DNA from: Pseudomonadota bacterium
Lineage (GTDB): Bacteria; Pseudomonadota; Gammaproteobacteria; Burkholderiales; Burkholderiaceae_C
Direction of reading: 5' to 3'
Assembly (NCBI GenBank): GCA_021807445.1
Contig: JAKBCY010000006.1
Location: forward strand, 1 to 33,973
Length of the DNA: 33,973 nt
The number at the start of each line of letters is the position of its first letter. The first letter of the stretch is position 1. The position numbers and the translations under genes are program-made. Positions 9,095-17,499 of this stretch are shown here, in pieces. The notes under the pieces were generated by a model. That model saw nothing but the letters and a program-made list of their open reading frames with translations. It was not told where the DNA came from and did no database searches.

Positions 9095-9844
9095 TTAAAT
9101 GACCTTGGCTTCGGTCTTCAAACGCGACACCAAAGTCGCGACGTCGGGCACCTTCACGCCAGCGCCCCGCCGGGGTGGCTCCGAAACCTTCAGGGTCTGG
9201 AGCCGAGGCGCCACGTCGACACCGAGATCCGCTGGCGAGAGAGTGTCAAGTGGCTTCTTCTTAGCTTTCATGATGTTGGGCAATGTGACATAACGCGGTT
9301 CGTTCAAGCGCAGATCCGTTGTCACCACCGCTGGCAGCTTGATCGCAATCGTCTCCAGCCCCCCATCCACCTCGCGTGTCACGCGCGCGCCGTCACCTTC
9401 GACCTCGAGCCTGGAGGCAAAGGTGGCTTGGGGCCATCCCAGGAGAGCAGCGAGCATCTGGCCTGTCTGGTTGGCATCGTCGTCTATGGCCTGCTTGCCC
9501 AGAATGACCAGCCCCGGCTGCTCACGCTCCGCAATCGCCTTGAGCAGCTTAGCTACCGCTAGCGGCTGCAACTCCGCATCAGTTTCCACAAGCAATCCGC
9601 GGTCGGCTCCAATGGCCATCGCCGTTCGCAGTGTTTCCCCGCACGCCGCCACGCCACAGCTCACCGCAATCACCTCTGTCGCGGAACCCTTTTCTTTCAG
9701 ACGCACGGCCTCCTCCACGGCAATCTCGTCGAACGGATTCATGCTCATCTTGACCCCGGCGATATCCATTCCAGTCCCGTCCGACTTCACTCGAACTTTG
9801 ACGTTGTAGTCGACCACACGCTTGACTGCGACCAGCACTTTCAT
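9095..9844 (-). CDS. etfB: Electron transfer flavoprotein subunit beta (249 aa)
   Basis: Internal ATG at 9844: [53 protein letters not shown]...[30 protein letters not shown]...[22 protein letters not shown]. Confidence 0.97.
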   Translation of the reverse strand: MKVLVAVKRVVDYNVKVRVKSDGTGMDIAGVKMSMNPFDEIAVEEAVRLKEKGSATEVIAVSCGVAACGETLRTAMAIGADRGLLVETDAELQPLAVAKLLKAIAEREQPGLVILGKQAIDDDANQTGQMLAALLGWPQATFASRLEVEGDGARVTREVDGGLETIAIKLPAVVTTDLRLNEPRYVTLPNIMKAKKKPLDTLSPADLGVDVAPRLQTLKVSEPPRRGAGVKVPDVATLVSRLKTEAKVI

Positions 9845-9992
9845 CCCAAACTCCTGTTGATGGAAACGTCTTTGTCCGAGTATAGGCAGGGCCTCATGCC
9901 CGCCGCACCTGCTTGCCCCGCTGCCTGAGGAAGGGCGTGCACAGATGGTTGCATGGACGCCCCGATTATTTTTCTGAGAATGGCCACAAATC

Positions 9993-10012
9993 GAACGATC
10001 GTTCTTTTTTTT
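9993..10012. promoter_or_regulatory. 12-bp palindrome with flanking T8 upstream of etfB; candidate TetR-type operator or plus-strand terminator
   Basis: GAACGATCGTTC (9993-10004) followed by TTTTTTTT (10005-10012), about 150 bp upstream of the etfB start. Confidence 0.45.
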
Positions 10013-10040
10013 GTAGTGTATCGGCACCTGCTGCGCCGAA

Positions 10041-11381
10041 TCAAGCCCCATCGGTGCGCGAACTACCTTCCACACCATTAGCTGGCGTCTGCGGCAACGG
10101 CTGCGCTGCCTTGGCAACGAGCCCGTTCGGCCCTTGCTCAGAACCCCAGTGCAGAACGCGCTGCGGGAAGGGAATTTCCACATTGGCGGCTTTCAAACTG
10201 CGCCAGACCGCCAGATTGATTGCACCACGAATGTTGAGCGTGCCATTCTCAGGATCCGCGATCCAATAGCCGATTGTGATCTCCAGTCCATCCGCGCCAA
10301 AATTGCTGAGAACGGCACTCGGTCCCGGATCATGCAGCACACGCGGCACGGTAAGCACCGTCTCGCGAATCTGGGCCAAAACCGCCTCCAAGTCACTACC
10401 ATATCCCACGGTTACAGTCGTGGACAACCAGACGTTCGGATCTGTGTACGACAGGTTCTCGATGCGACTCGAGATGAGCATCTCGTTGGGAACGATGGAT
10501 TCGGTACCGCCGCTGCTGCGTACCAGCGTGTAACGCGTCTTAATATCCAGGATCTTGCCTTGAAAGGTATCGAGGCGCACGTTATCCCCAACGCGCAGGC
10601 TGCGCTCGAGCAAAATGACAAAACCCGACACATAGTTTGCCGCGATGCGTTGCAGGCCGAGCCCTAGGCCGACACCCAGAGCACCACCAAACACGCCCAA
10701 CACCGTTAGGTCGATGCCAACCATCTGAAGCGCAACCAGCAACGCGACCATAAAAATGCCGGCCCTGATCAGACGCGACAGAACCAATCGCAGGTTGATC
10801 TCCAGCGGCGACGCAAGCAAGCGTCCTTCCAATAAAGACGATAGCCACAACGCCAACACGAGGGTAATCGTGATCGAAACAGCGCCGCGCAGCATCGTCC
10901 ACCCTGTAAGGCGCTGATTTCCGATATGTATCGAGAATGCATCCAAGGCCTCGATAATTTCCGGTAGCGCTCCAGTCAGGTACAACAACAACCCAATCCA
11001 GGCCAGCCAGTTCACTCCGCGCGCCAAAAGGCGCATTGCTTCGCTGCCCGGGAACATGCGATAGGCGACGCGCGACGCCACGCGTACCAGCAGCCAGACG
11101 GCGAGCACGGGCAGTGCCAGTTTGAGCAACGGCGCCCTGAGCAAGGCGAGAGAGCCATGGCGCACAAACTGCAGTAACAGAACGGCCACGACCGGCAGGC
11201 CCACCCCACGCCCGAGCGCTGCCCGCAGCGCATTACGCCAACCGTCTGCCTGCCTTGTCGGACGCTCCAGCCATACGCCGGCCACTAGTCCGAGAATCAG
11301 AGTCCCCGCGATAACAAATAGTTGCCAGCGTAACTGCGCCCAGGGATGGTGCAGAACAGCGTGAAGTAGGGGAGATTCCAT
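10041..11381 (-). CDS. Mechanosensitive ion channel family protein (MscS-like, 446 aa)
   Basis: Multiple TM segments, then [88 protein letters not shown], the MscS pore/beta-domain signature. Confidence 0.94.
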   Translation of the reverse strand: MESPLLHAVLHHPWAQLRWQLFVIAGTLILGLVAGVWLERPTRQADGWRNALRAALGRGVGLPVVAVLLLQFVRHGSLALLRAPLLKLALPVLAVWLLVRVASRVAYRMFPGSEAMRLLARGVNWLAWIGLLLYLTGALPEIIEALDAFSIHIGNQRLTGWTMLRGAVSITITLVLALWLSSLLEGRLLASPLEINLRLVLSRLIRAGIFMVALLVALQMVGIDLTVLGVFGGALGVGLGLGLQRIAANYVSGFVILLERSLRVGDNVRLDTFQGKILDIKTRYTLVRSSGGTESIVPNEMLISSRIENLSYTDPNVWLSTTVTVGYGSDLEAVLAQIRETVLTVPRVLHDPGPSAVLSNFGADGLEITIGYWIADPENGTLNIRGAINLAVWRSLKAANVEIPFPQRVLHWGSEQGPNGLVAKAAQPLPQTPANGVEGSSRTDGA

Positions 11382-11841
11382 ACACGTGGCGAATACGAGT
11401 CAAACCTGAATGCTATCGGCACAGCCAACCGCGACGCTCGCAGCGCTTGTTTTCAGAGCTGCCATGTGTGGTGGCATGGCCTCTGCGTGCCGCAGCAATG
11501 ATGTGCGGGATTGGATGCCTGAGCATGCCAAGGACCTTGCCCGGGGCCAATTGGCGCGTCCGCGACTCTGACAAGCTTGCCCCTTGGTGTCGTCAAAGAT
11601 GGTGGCTAGGCAAACAAGACAGGTGTGCGCGAAGCGTAGCTGGCGATGAATCGCCATTGTGTTCAGGGTAGACGCCGCATGTTGGCGTTGCATCAGCGCA
11701 TGACTAACGTGCGGCATGGCACATCTAATACTCGCAATTTAAGCGACGAAAGCTGGCGCGCGGCTGCATTTGGACATCACCTGCCACATCAACCGTCTGC
11801 CCTCTTTGCCGAGGCAGTGCGCCTGACCGCCCTGGAGGCGT

Positions 11842-11874
11842 GCGCGAAGCACGCACCACTGGTGCGCTTCGCGC
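11842..11874. repeat. Imperfect inverted repeat (hairpin) downstream of the enoyl-CoA hydratase gene
   Basis: GCGCGAAGC-ac-GCACCA-c-TGGTGC-GCTTCGCGC; 15 paired positions with a 2-nt bulge, no U-tract. Confidence 0.6.
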
Positions 11875-11912
11875 CGAAGCAATGATTCGCAAACCGCGGC
11901 AAGCTCGTCCCG

Positions 11913-12719
11913 TCAGCATTCGGCGCACCAAACCGGTGGCCGCTTTTCGATAAACGCTTGCACGCCTTCGAGGGCATCATCGTCCATGAAGTTACAGGCC
12001 ATTGTGTGGCCCGCAAGCTGATAGGCAGCGGCGATTCCCATTTCAATCTGGCGGTAAAACTGAGCTTTTCCCATCGCGATGGCTGCAGCCGGCTTGGCCA
12101 AGATGCTTTGTACGAGGCGCTCAACTTCGCCATCCAAGGCTTCGGGCGCCGCCACGCGGTTGATCAAGCCCCATCGCTGCGCGGTCAAGGCGTCGATAAA
12201 GTCCCCCGTCAAAAGCATTTCCATTGCGATTTTGCGTGGCACGTTACGGGCTAGCGGCACGCTAGGGGTCGAACAGAATAGTCCTACATTGATGCCCGAT
12301 ACAGCGAATCGCGCGTCACTCGCGGCAACGGCCAAGTCGCACTGCGCCACCAGTTGGCAACCCGCAGCGGTGGCGATGCCGTGTACGCGGGCAATCACGG
12401 GCTGTGGCAAAGCCAGCAACCCCAGCATCACCTTGCTGCAGCGCTCGAACAACTCACCGCATTTTTCGAGACTAGGGTCGGCGCGCATTTCCTTAAGATC
12501 GTGCCCAGCGCAAAAGGCGCGACCGGCACCCTGTAAGATCACCACGCGCGCTGATGGGTCGCCGCGCAATGCATCAAGCTCGACCTGTAGCGCTGCTAAC
12601 AACGCCTCTGACAGCGCGTTGAATGCCTGCGGTCGATTGAGGGTCAACGTCACCACGCCGCGCGCATCGCGTGCATTGATCACTAAAGGGGCTTCTGCTG
12701 CTTGCGCCATGGTTGACAT
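11913..12719 (-). CDS. Enoyl-CoA hydratase/isomerase family protein
   Basis: From ATG 12719: MSTMAQAAEAPLVINARDARGVVTLTLNRPQAFNALSEALLAALQ...VVILQGAGRAFCAGHDLKEMRADP...ARVHGIATAAGCQLVAQCDLAVAASDARFAVSGINVGLFCSTPSVPLAR; crotonase signature. Confidence 0.93.
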   Translation of the reverse strand: MSTMAQAAEAPLVINARDARGVVTLTLNRPQAFNALSEALLAALQVELDALRGDPSARVVILQGAGRAFCAGHDLKEMRADPSLEKCGELFERCSKVMLGLLALPQPVIARVHGIATAAGCQLVAQCDLAVAASDARFAVSGINVGLFCSTPSVPLARNVPRKIAMEMLLTGDFIDALTAQRWGLINRVAAPEALDGEVERLVQSILAKPAAAIAMGKAQFYRQIEMGIAAAYQLAGHTMACNFMDDDALEGVQAFIEKRPPVWCAEC

Positions 12720-12788
12720 GAGGTCTCCTCGAATTGGGTTTGTCTGGACTGCCGTGCTTTGACTTGGATCCACCCTTGACGCGTTGTC

Positions 12789-14432
12789 TCAATGGTCAAT
12801 GGCATCGCGTGAGTGTGCCAGTTCGCGTAGTGCATATTTCTGAATCTTGCCCGTGGACGTCTTGGGAACCTCGCCAAATACCACCTGTTTGGGTACCTTA
12901 AACCCAGCGAGATGTTCCTTGCAAAACGCGATGATGTCCTCAACGCTAGCGGTCGCACCGGCCTTGAGTTCAATGAAGGCACACGGCGATTCGCCCCACT
13001 TCGGATCAGGCATCGCCACCACGGCAGCCACCATCACTGCCGGATGACGGTACAGGACGTCTTCCACCTCGATGCTGGAAATGTTCTCGCCGCCCGAGAT
13101 GATGATGTCCTTGCTGCGATCCTTGATTTTGATATAACCATCGGGGTCGACAACGGCCAAGTCTCCCGTGTGGAACCACCCGCCGCGGAATGCTTGCATG
13201 GTGGCTTGCGGATTGCCCAAGTAGCCCTTCATCATGATGTTGCCTTTGAACATCACCTCGCCCATGGTCCTTCCGTCATGCGCAACTTCGGCCATTGTGT
13301 CAGGATCCCGAACGCTAGCTCCGTCTTGCAAGTGGTAGCGGACGCCTTGCCGCGCGTTCAGTCGCGCACGCTCGGAAAGTGGCAACGTCTCCCATTCGGC
13401 CTGTTTGGCGCTCACGGTGGCTGGTCCGTAGACCTCGGTCAATCCATAGACGTGCGTGAGATCAAAGCCCATGGCCTCCATGCCCTCGATCAGCGCTGCC
13501 GGTGGCGCCGCGCCAGCGACCATGGCCCTCACTTCGTGTGTGATGCCTGCCTTCATGTCCGCTGGCGCGTTCACAAGCAGATTGTGAACAATAGGCGCTC
13601 CGCAGTAGTGAGTGACTTTTTCCGCCCGGATGCTGTCGAAAATCGCCTGTGCCTCGACCTTACGCAGACACACGTTCACTCCAGCTCGCGCTGCCACAGT
13701 CCACGGAAAGCACCAGCCGTTGCAGTGAAACATGGGCAATGTCCATAGGTACACCGGATGCTTGGGCATATCCCACTCAAGGATGTTGGATACCGCATTC
13801 ACGTAGGCGCCGCGATGCGAATACACGACACCCTTTGGTTTGCCGGTGGTTCCCGAGGTGTAGTTGAGCGCTATCGAAGCCCACTCCTCAGCCGCACCAG
13901 GCAAGTCATCAGCGGGGTCACCTTGATCGAGCAACCCTGCGTACTCGATGGCTCCGATGCGCTCAGTCGGCGTGTTGAACTGTGCATCCACGACGTCCAC
14001 AACCATTGGCGGAGCCAAGCCGCCCTGAACGGCAAGAACAATGGCGCGGCGCATGACCGGCGCGAACTCTGGATCGACCATCACCACTTTGGCTCCGCCA
14101 TTAACCAGCATGTATGCCAATGCCTCAGCATCCAGACGCGTGTTTAGAGCATTCAACACGAGGCCCGCGAGGGGAACGCCAAAGTGGGCCTCCACCATGG
14201 CCGGTACGTTGGGCAACATCGCAGCCACGACATCGCCGGGTCGCAAGCCATGACGAACCAATGCTGAGGCCAACCTTCGGCAACGCTCGTGTGTCTGCTT
14301 CCAGGTCTGGCGCAGGCCCCCATGAACAATGGCGGTTCGGTGCGGGTACACGGCCGCCGCACGACCAAGAAAAATCAGCGGGCTCAATGGCGCGTGGTTT
14401 GCCGCATTTGGCGTCAAATCGGCATCATTCAT
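12789..14432 (-). CDS. Acyl-CoA synthetase (AMP-forming, medium/long-chain type, 547 aa)
   Basis: NYTSGTTGKPKGVVYSHRGAYVNA; YGLTEVYGP; GWFHTGDLAVVDPDGYIKIKDRSKDIIISGGENISSIEVEDVLYRHPAV; PKTSTGKIQKYALRE. Confidence 0.95.
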   Translation of the reverse strand: MNDADLTPNAANHAPLSPLIFLGRAAAVYPHRTAIVHGGLRQTWKQTHERCRRLASALVRHGLRPGDVVAAMLPNVPAMVEAHFGVPLAGLVLNALNTRLDAEALAYMLVNGGAKVVMVDPEFAPVMRRAIVLAVQGGLAPPMVVDVVDAQFNTPTERIGAIEYAGLLDQGDPADDLPGAAEEWASIALNYTSGTTGKPKGVVYSHRGAYVNAVSNILEWDMPKHPVYLWTLPMFHCNGWCFPWTVAARAGVNVCLRKVEAQAIFDSIRAEKVTHYCGAPIVHNLLVNAPADMKAGITHEVRAMVAGAAPPAALIEGMEAMGFDLTHVYGLTEVYGPATVSAKQAEWETLPLSERARLNARQGVRYHLQDGASVRDPDTMAEVAHDGRTMGEVMFKGNIMMKGYLGNPQATMQAFRGGWFHTGDLAVVDPDGYIKIKDRSKDIIISGGENISSIEVEDVLYRHPAVMVAAVVAMPDPKWGESPCAFIELKAGATASVEDIIAFCKEHLAGFKVPKQVVFGEVPKTSTGKIQKYALRELAHSRDAIDH

Positions 14433-14506
14433 GCTTGTCTCCTATGTCAGTGGGTTCTCGCATCCTGCGCTTCCAGTCTTGCTGCAATCTTGCAGATCAC
14501 ACGATC

Positions 14507-15439
14507 CTATTCGTCCAATCCGGCAAGCACGCGAATGTGCTCGGCCACGCTTCGACCCAAGGCGCTCAGGTTGTAGCCTCCCTCAAGACACGAGACGATG
14601 CGCCCCTGGCACACCTCGGCCGCGAGATTTCGAAGCGCGCGGGTAATCCATGCATAGTCGGCCTCGACCAAGCCCATCTGTCCCATATCGTCCTCGCGGT
14701 GTGCATCAAATCCAGCCGAGATGAAAAGCATCTGCGGCGCGAAGCTGCGCAACCGTGGCAACCAGGTGTGCTGCACGATCTCCCGAACCTGTGCCCCTCC
14801 TGAGTATGCCGGCACAGGCACGTTGACCATATTGGAGGCTTGGTGGTCAGCGCCAGTAAAGGGATAGAACGGATGCTGGAAAAAACTCACCATGAGCACC
14901 CGTTCATCGCCCGCGAAGATGTCTTCCGTGCCATTACCATGGTGGACGTCAAAGTCAACAATGGCCACGCGCTGCAGGCCGTGCACGTCCAGCGCGTGGC
15001 GAGCGCCCACCGCCACGTTATTGAGGAAACAAAATCCCATGGACTGGGTCCGCGTCGCATGGTGACCAGGAGGGCGCACGGCGCAGAATGCATTGTCAAG
15101 CGTGCCTTGGAGCACGGCATCGGTGGCAGCAATAGCTGCTCCAGCCGCGCGCTTGGCTGCCTGCCACGTATGGGGATTCATGATGGTGTCGGGGTCGACC
15201 CAGGCATAGCCGTCGCATGTCTGCCCCTTGTCACGCAATTCGGCGATGTGCAGCGCACTATGGGCCAATTCGAGTGCCGACTCGTCAGCGAGGGGCACAT
15301 CGGGACGAACGAGTGTCCAGTCGAGCCCTGCTACAAGAAGCCTGTCTTCGATGGCAGCGAGCCGGGCTGGCGATTCTGGGTGATGCGGCCCCATCTCGTG
15401 CAGGCTGCAATCAGTGTGGGTGTAATACCCGGTACGCAT
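14507..15439 (-). CDS. Histone deacetylase family protein (acetoin utilization/acetylpolyamine amidohydrolase-like)
   Basis: From ATG 15439: MRTGYYTHTDCSLHEMGPHHPESPARLAAIEDRL...AVRPPGHHATRTQSMGFCFLNNVAVGARHAL...VAIVDFDVHHGNGTEDIFAGDERVLMVSFFQHPFYPFTG...FISAGFDAHREDDMG; HDAC zinc-site motifs. Confidence 0.95.
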   Translation of the reverse strand: MRTGYYTHTDCSLHEMGPHHPESPARLAAIEDRLLVAGLDWTLVRPDVPLADESALELAHSALHIAELRDKGQTCDGYAWVDPDTIMNPHTWQAAKRAAGAAIAATDAVLQGTLDNAFCAVRPPGHHATRTQSMGFCFLNNVAVGARHALDVHGLQRVAIVDFDVHHGNGTEDIFAGDERVLMVSFFQHPFYPFTGADHQASNMVNVPVPAYSGGAQVREIVQHTWLPRLRSFAPQMLFISAGFDAHREDDMGQMGLVEADYAWITRALRNLAAEVCQGRIVSCLEGGYNLSALGRSVAEHIRVLAGLDE

Positions 15440-15501
15440 GACGTCTCCTCGTCGTTCCACTTTTTCTCAATGTCTTGCCCCGATATCCTCGGAACAGATA
15501 G

Positions 15502-15523
15502 GCACAATCCTGATTTATTGTGC
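15502..15523. promoter_or_regulatory. Inverted repeat in the divergent HDAC / MoxR intergenic region
   Basis: GCACAAT-cctgattt-ATTGTGC, perfect 7-bp arms, between the starts at 15439 (-) and 15555 (+). Confidence 0.45.
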
Positions 15524-15554
15524 TACAGCGCGCTTTGTACCGCTCAATCCCTCA

Positions 15555-16475
15555 ATGAACCCTCTACTTGGCGACTTGGTCGCGCAAATCGACCGCGTGC
15601 TTGTCGGGAAGAGCACGCAGAGCCAATTAGCCGTCTGCTGCCTTCTCGCAGGCGGCCATCTGCTCATCGAAGACGTACCCGGTGTCGGCAAGACAACTCT
15701 GGCTCACACGCTGGCCCACACGTTCGGGCTGGGCTTCTCGCGTGTGCAATTCACATCGGATTTGATGCCGGGGGATCTGCTCGGTGTAACGGTCTTCGAT
15801 CGCAACAGCAGCGCCTTCAGCTTCCACGCCGGGCCAATCTTTACCCAACTGTTGCTGGCCGATGAAATCAATCGCGCTCCGCCAAAGACGCAAAGTGCAC
15901 TGCTCGAAGCCATGGAAGAGAGGCAAGTGAGCATCGATGGCGTTACTCGCGCGCTGCCGTCACCGTTTTTCGTGCTGGCGACGCAAAACTCGTATGAACA
16001 ACGCGGGACCTATGCATTACCCGAATCGCAGCTTGACCGATTTCTCATGTGTCTGTCTCTTGGCTACCCAGACAGCGCAGCAGAGCGCTCCCTGCTATTG
16101 GGCGAAGACAGACGCAGCCTCCTGGCTCGGCTTCCGGCACTGCTCGATATGCAGAGCCTCTCGGCTTTGCAGCTGCAGGTGCGGGAAGTGCACGTGGCAG
16201 AGGCTCTGGTGGACTATGTGCAGCGGCTTCTTGCTGCCACGCGCGCGCCCCGCCGCTTCGCCGTCGGCTTGAGTCCCCGTGCAGGACTTGCCCTGCTTCG
16301 TGCATCACGCGCGCATGCTTTATTGCAAGGGCGTGATTATTGCAGCCCCGAAGACGTGCAGGCTGTGCTGCCCGCCGTGGCCACTCACCGTCTGCAGCCC
16401 ACCGTCGAGGCTGCAGGCTCGCATGATGCGGTGCAGGCACAGATCGCGGATTTGCTGCGGCAGGTTCCGATCTGA
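15555..16475 (+). CDS. MoxR-family AAA+ ATPase
   Basis: From ATG 15555: MNPLLGDLVAQIDRVLVGKSTQSQLAVCCLLAGGHLLIEDVPGVGKTTLAHTLAHTFGLGFSRVQFTSDLMPGDLLGV...LLADEINRAPPKTQSALLEAMEERQVSIDG...VLATQNSYEQRGTYALPESQLDRFLM. Confidence 0.96.
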   Translation: MNPLLGDLVAQIDRVLVGKSTQSQLAVCCLLAGGHLLIEDVPGVGKTTLAHTLAHTFGLGFSRVQFTSDLMPGDLLGVTVFDRNSSAFSFHAGPIFTQLLLADEINRAPPKTQSALLEAMEERQVSIDGVTRALPSPFFVLATQNSYEQRGTYALPESQLDRFLMCLSLGYPDSAAERSLLLGEDRRSLLARLPALLDMQSLSALQLQVREVHVAEALVDYVQRLLAATRAPRRFAVGLSPRAGLALLRASRAHALLQGRDYCSPEDVQAVLPAVATHRLQPTVEAAGSHDAVQAQIADLLRQVPI

Positions 16476-16497
16476 TTGCGCAGCACGCGTTCGAGTC

Positions 16498-17499
16498 ATG
16501 TCCAGCACTCGCAAGGTGTTCACAAGCCTGCCAGGACGGCTCCGCGACAGCTTTTCTCGCTGGGCGCAGACCCGGCACCTCCCGGGAGCACAGACCCTTC
16601 TCGCACACCGAAACATTTACATCCTGCCGACGCCTGCCGGATGGTTCTTCGGTCTCACCCTTCTCTTGCTGCTGGTGGCATCCATTAACTACCAGCTCAA
16701 TCTCGGCTACCTGCTTACCTTTCTACTCGCTGGCAGCGCTCTGGCGTCGCTGCAGATCACGCACAAGAATCTGCGTGGTGTCGAACTGGTCGCACACATG
16801 TCCGAGGACGCTCAACTCCACGCGGGCCATCTTGGCTCATTGGGCCTGCGACTACACAGTCCAGGGCGGCAGCGTTGGGGCGTGCAGCTTGCCACCGACA
16901 AACAGGGCTGGCATGCGCTCGACTTGGGGTGCGATGCAACGGCGCGCTTCACACTGCCCTGGACCCCGGCCCGGCGTGGTACCCAGCTTTGGCCGCTGAT
17001 GATGATCGAGACCCGCTACCCCCTCGGCCTGTGGCGTGCCTGGAGTGTGTGGCAGCCCGCCGTATCGCTTTGCGTATATCCAACCCCAGAGTGCCCAGCC
17101 CCCTCCCCACCTTCACCAATGCCCGCGCCTGCCAGCGGGCAAAGCCCACAGCGATCGTCTGTGGGCGACGAATTTGACGAACTGCGTCCCTACCAACGTG
17201 GAGACCCGTTGAAGCATGTGGTTTGGAAACGGGGGGCCACCGAGGATCTCATCGTGCGCGCTGCCACCCCTTCTGCAACCCGCCTCGAAAACTGGCTGGA
17301 TTGGGCGGATCTGCCAGCCGCCCTTGCGGTCGAAGCACGCCTGTCACGCCTCTGCGCTTGGGTATTAATCGCCTCGCAGAGGCCGCAATCTTATGGCCTT
17401 CGCCTACCGGGACGAGTTATCCCGCCCGGCAATGGCACTGCCCATACGCGGCAGTGCTTGTGCGCGTTGGCAGGCTTTGCAATCGTCAAAGCATGCTAG
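16498..17499 (+). CDS. DUF58 domain-containing protein (333 aa)
   Basis: From ATG 16498: MSSTRKVFTSLPGRLRDSFSRWAQTRHLPGAQTLLAHRNIYILPTPAGWFFGLTLLLLLVASINYQLNLGYLLTFLLAG...VGDEFDELRPYQRGDPLKHVVWKRGATEDLIVR; sits between MoxR and TgpA-like genes. Confidence 0.92.
   Translation: MSSTRKVFTSLPGRLRDSFSRWAQTRHLPGAQTLLAHRNIYILPTPAGWFFGLTLLLLLVASINYQLNLGYLLTFLLAGSALASLQITHKNLRGVELVAHMSEDAQLHAGHLGSLGLRLHSPGRQRWGVQLATDKQGWHALDLGCDATARFTLPWTPARRGTQLWPLMMIETRYPLGLWRAWSVWQPAVSLCVYPTPECPAPSPPSPMPAPASGQSPQRSSVGDEFDELRPYQRGDPLKHVVWKRGATEDLIVRAATPSATRLENWLDWADLPAALAVEARLSRLCAWVLIASQRPQSYGLRLPGRVIPPGNGTAHTRQCLCALAGFAIVKAC

Noticed and set aside
12912-13748. 278-aa plus-strand ORF
   Set aside because: Antisense shadow of the acyl-CoA synthetase gene.
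14840-15865. 341-aa plus-strand ORF spanning HDAC and MoxR starts
   Set aside because: Antisense to HDAC, then out of frame through MoxR; both overlapped genes have strong motifs.
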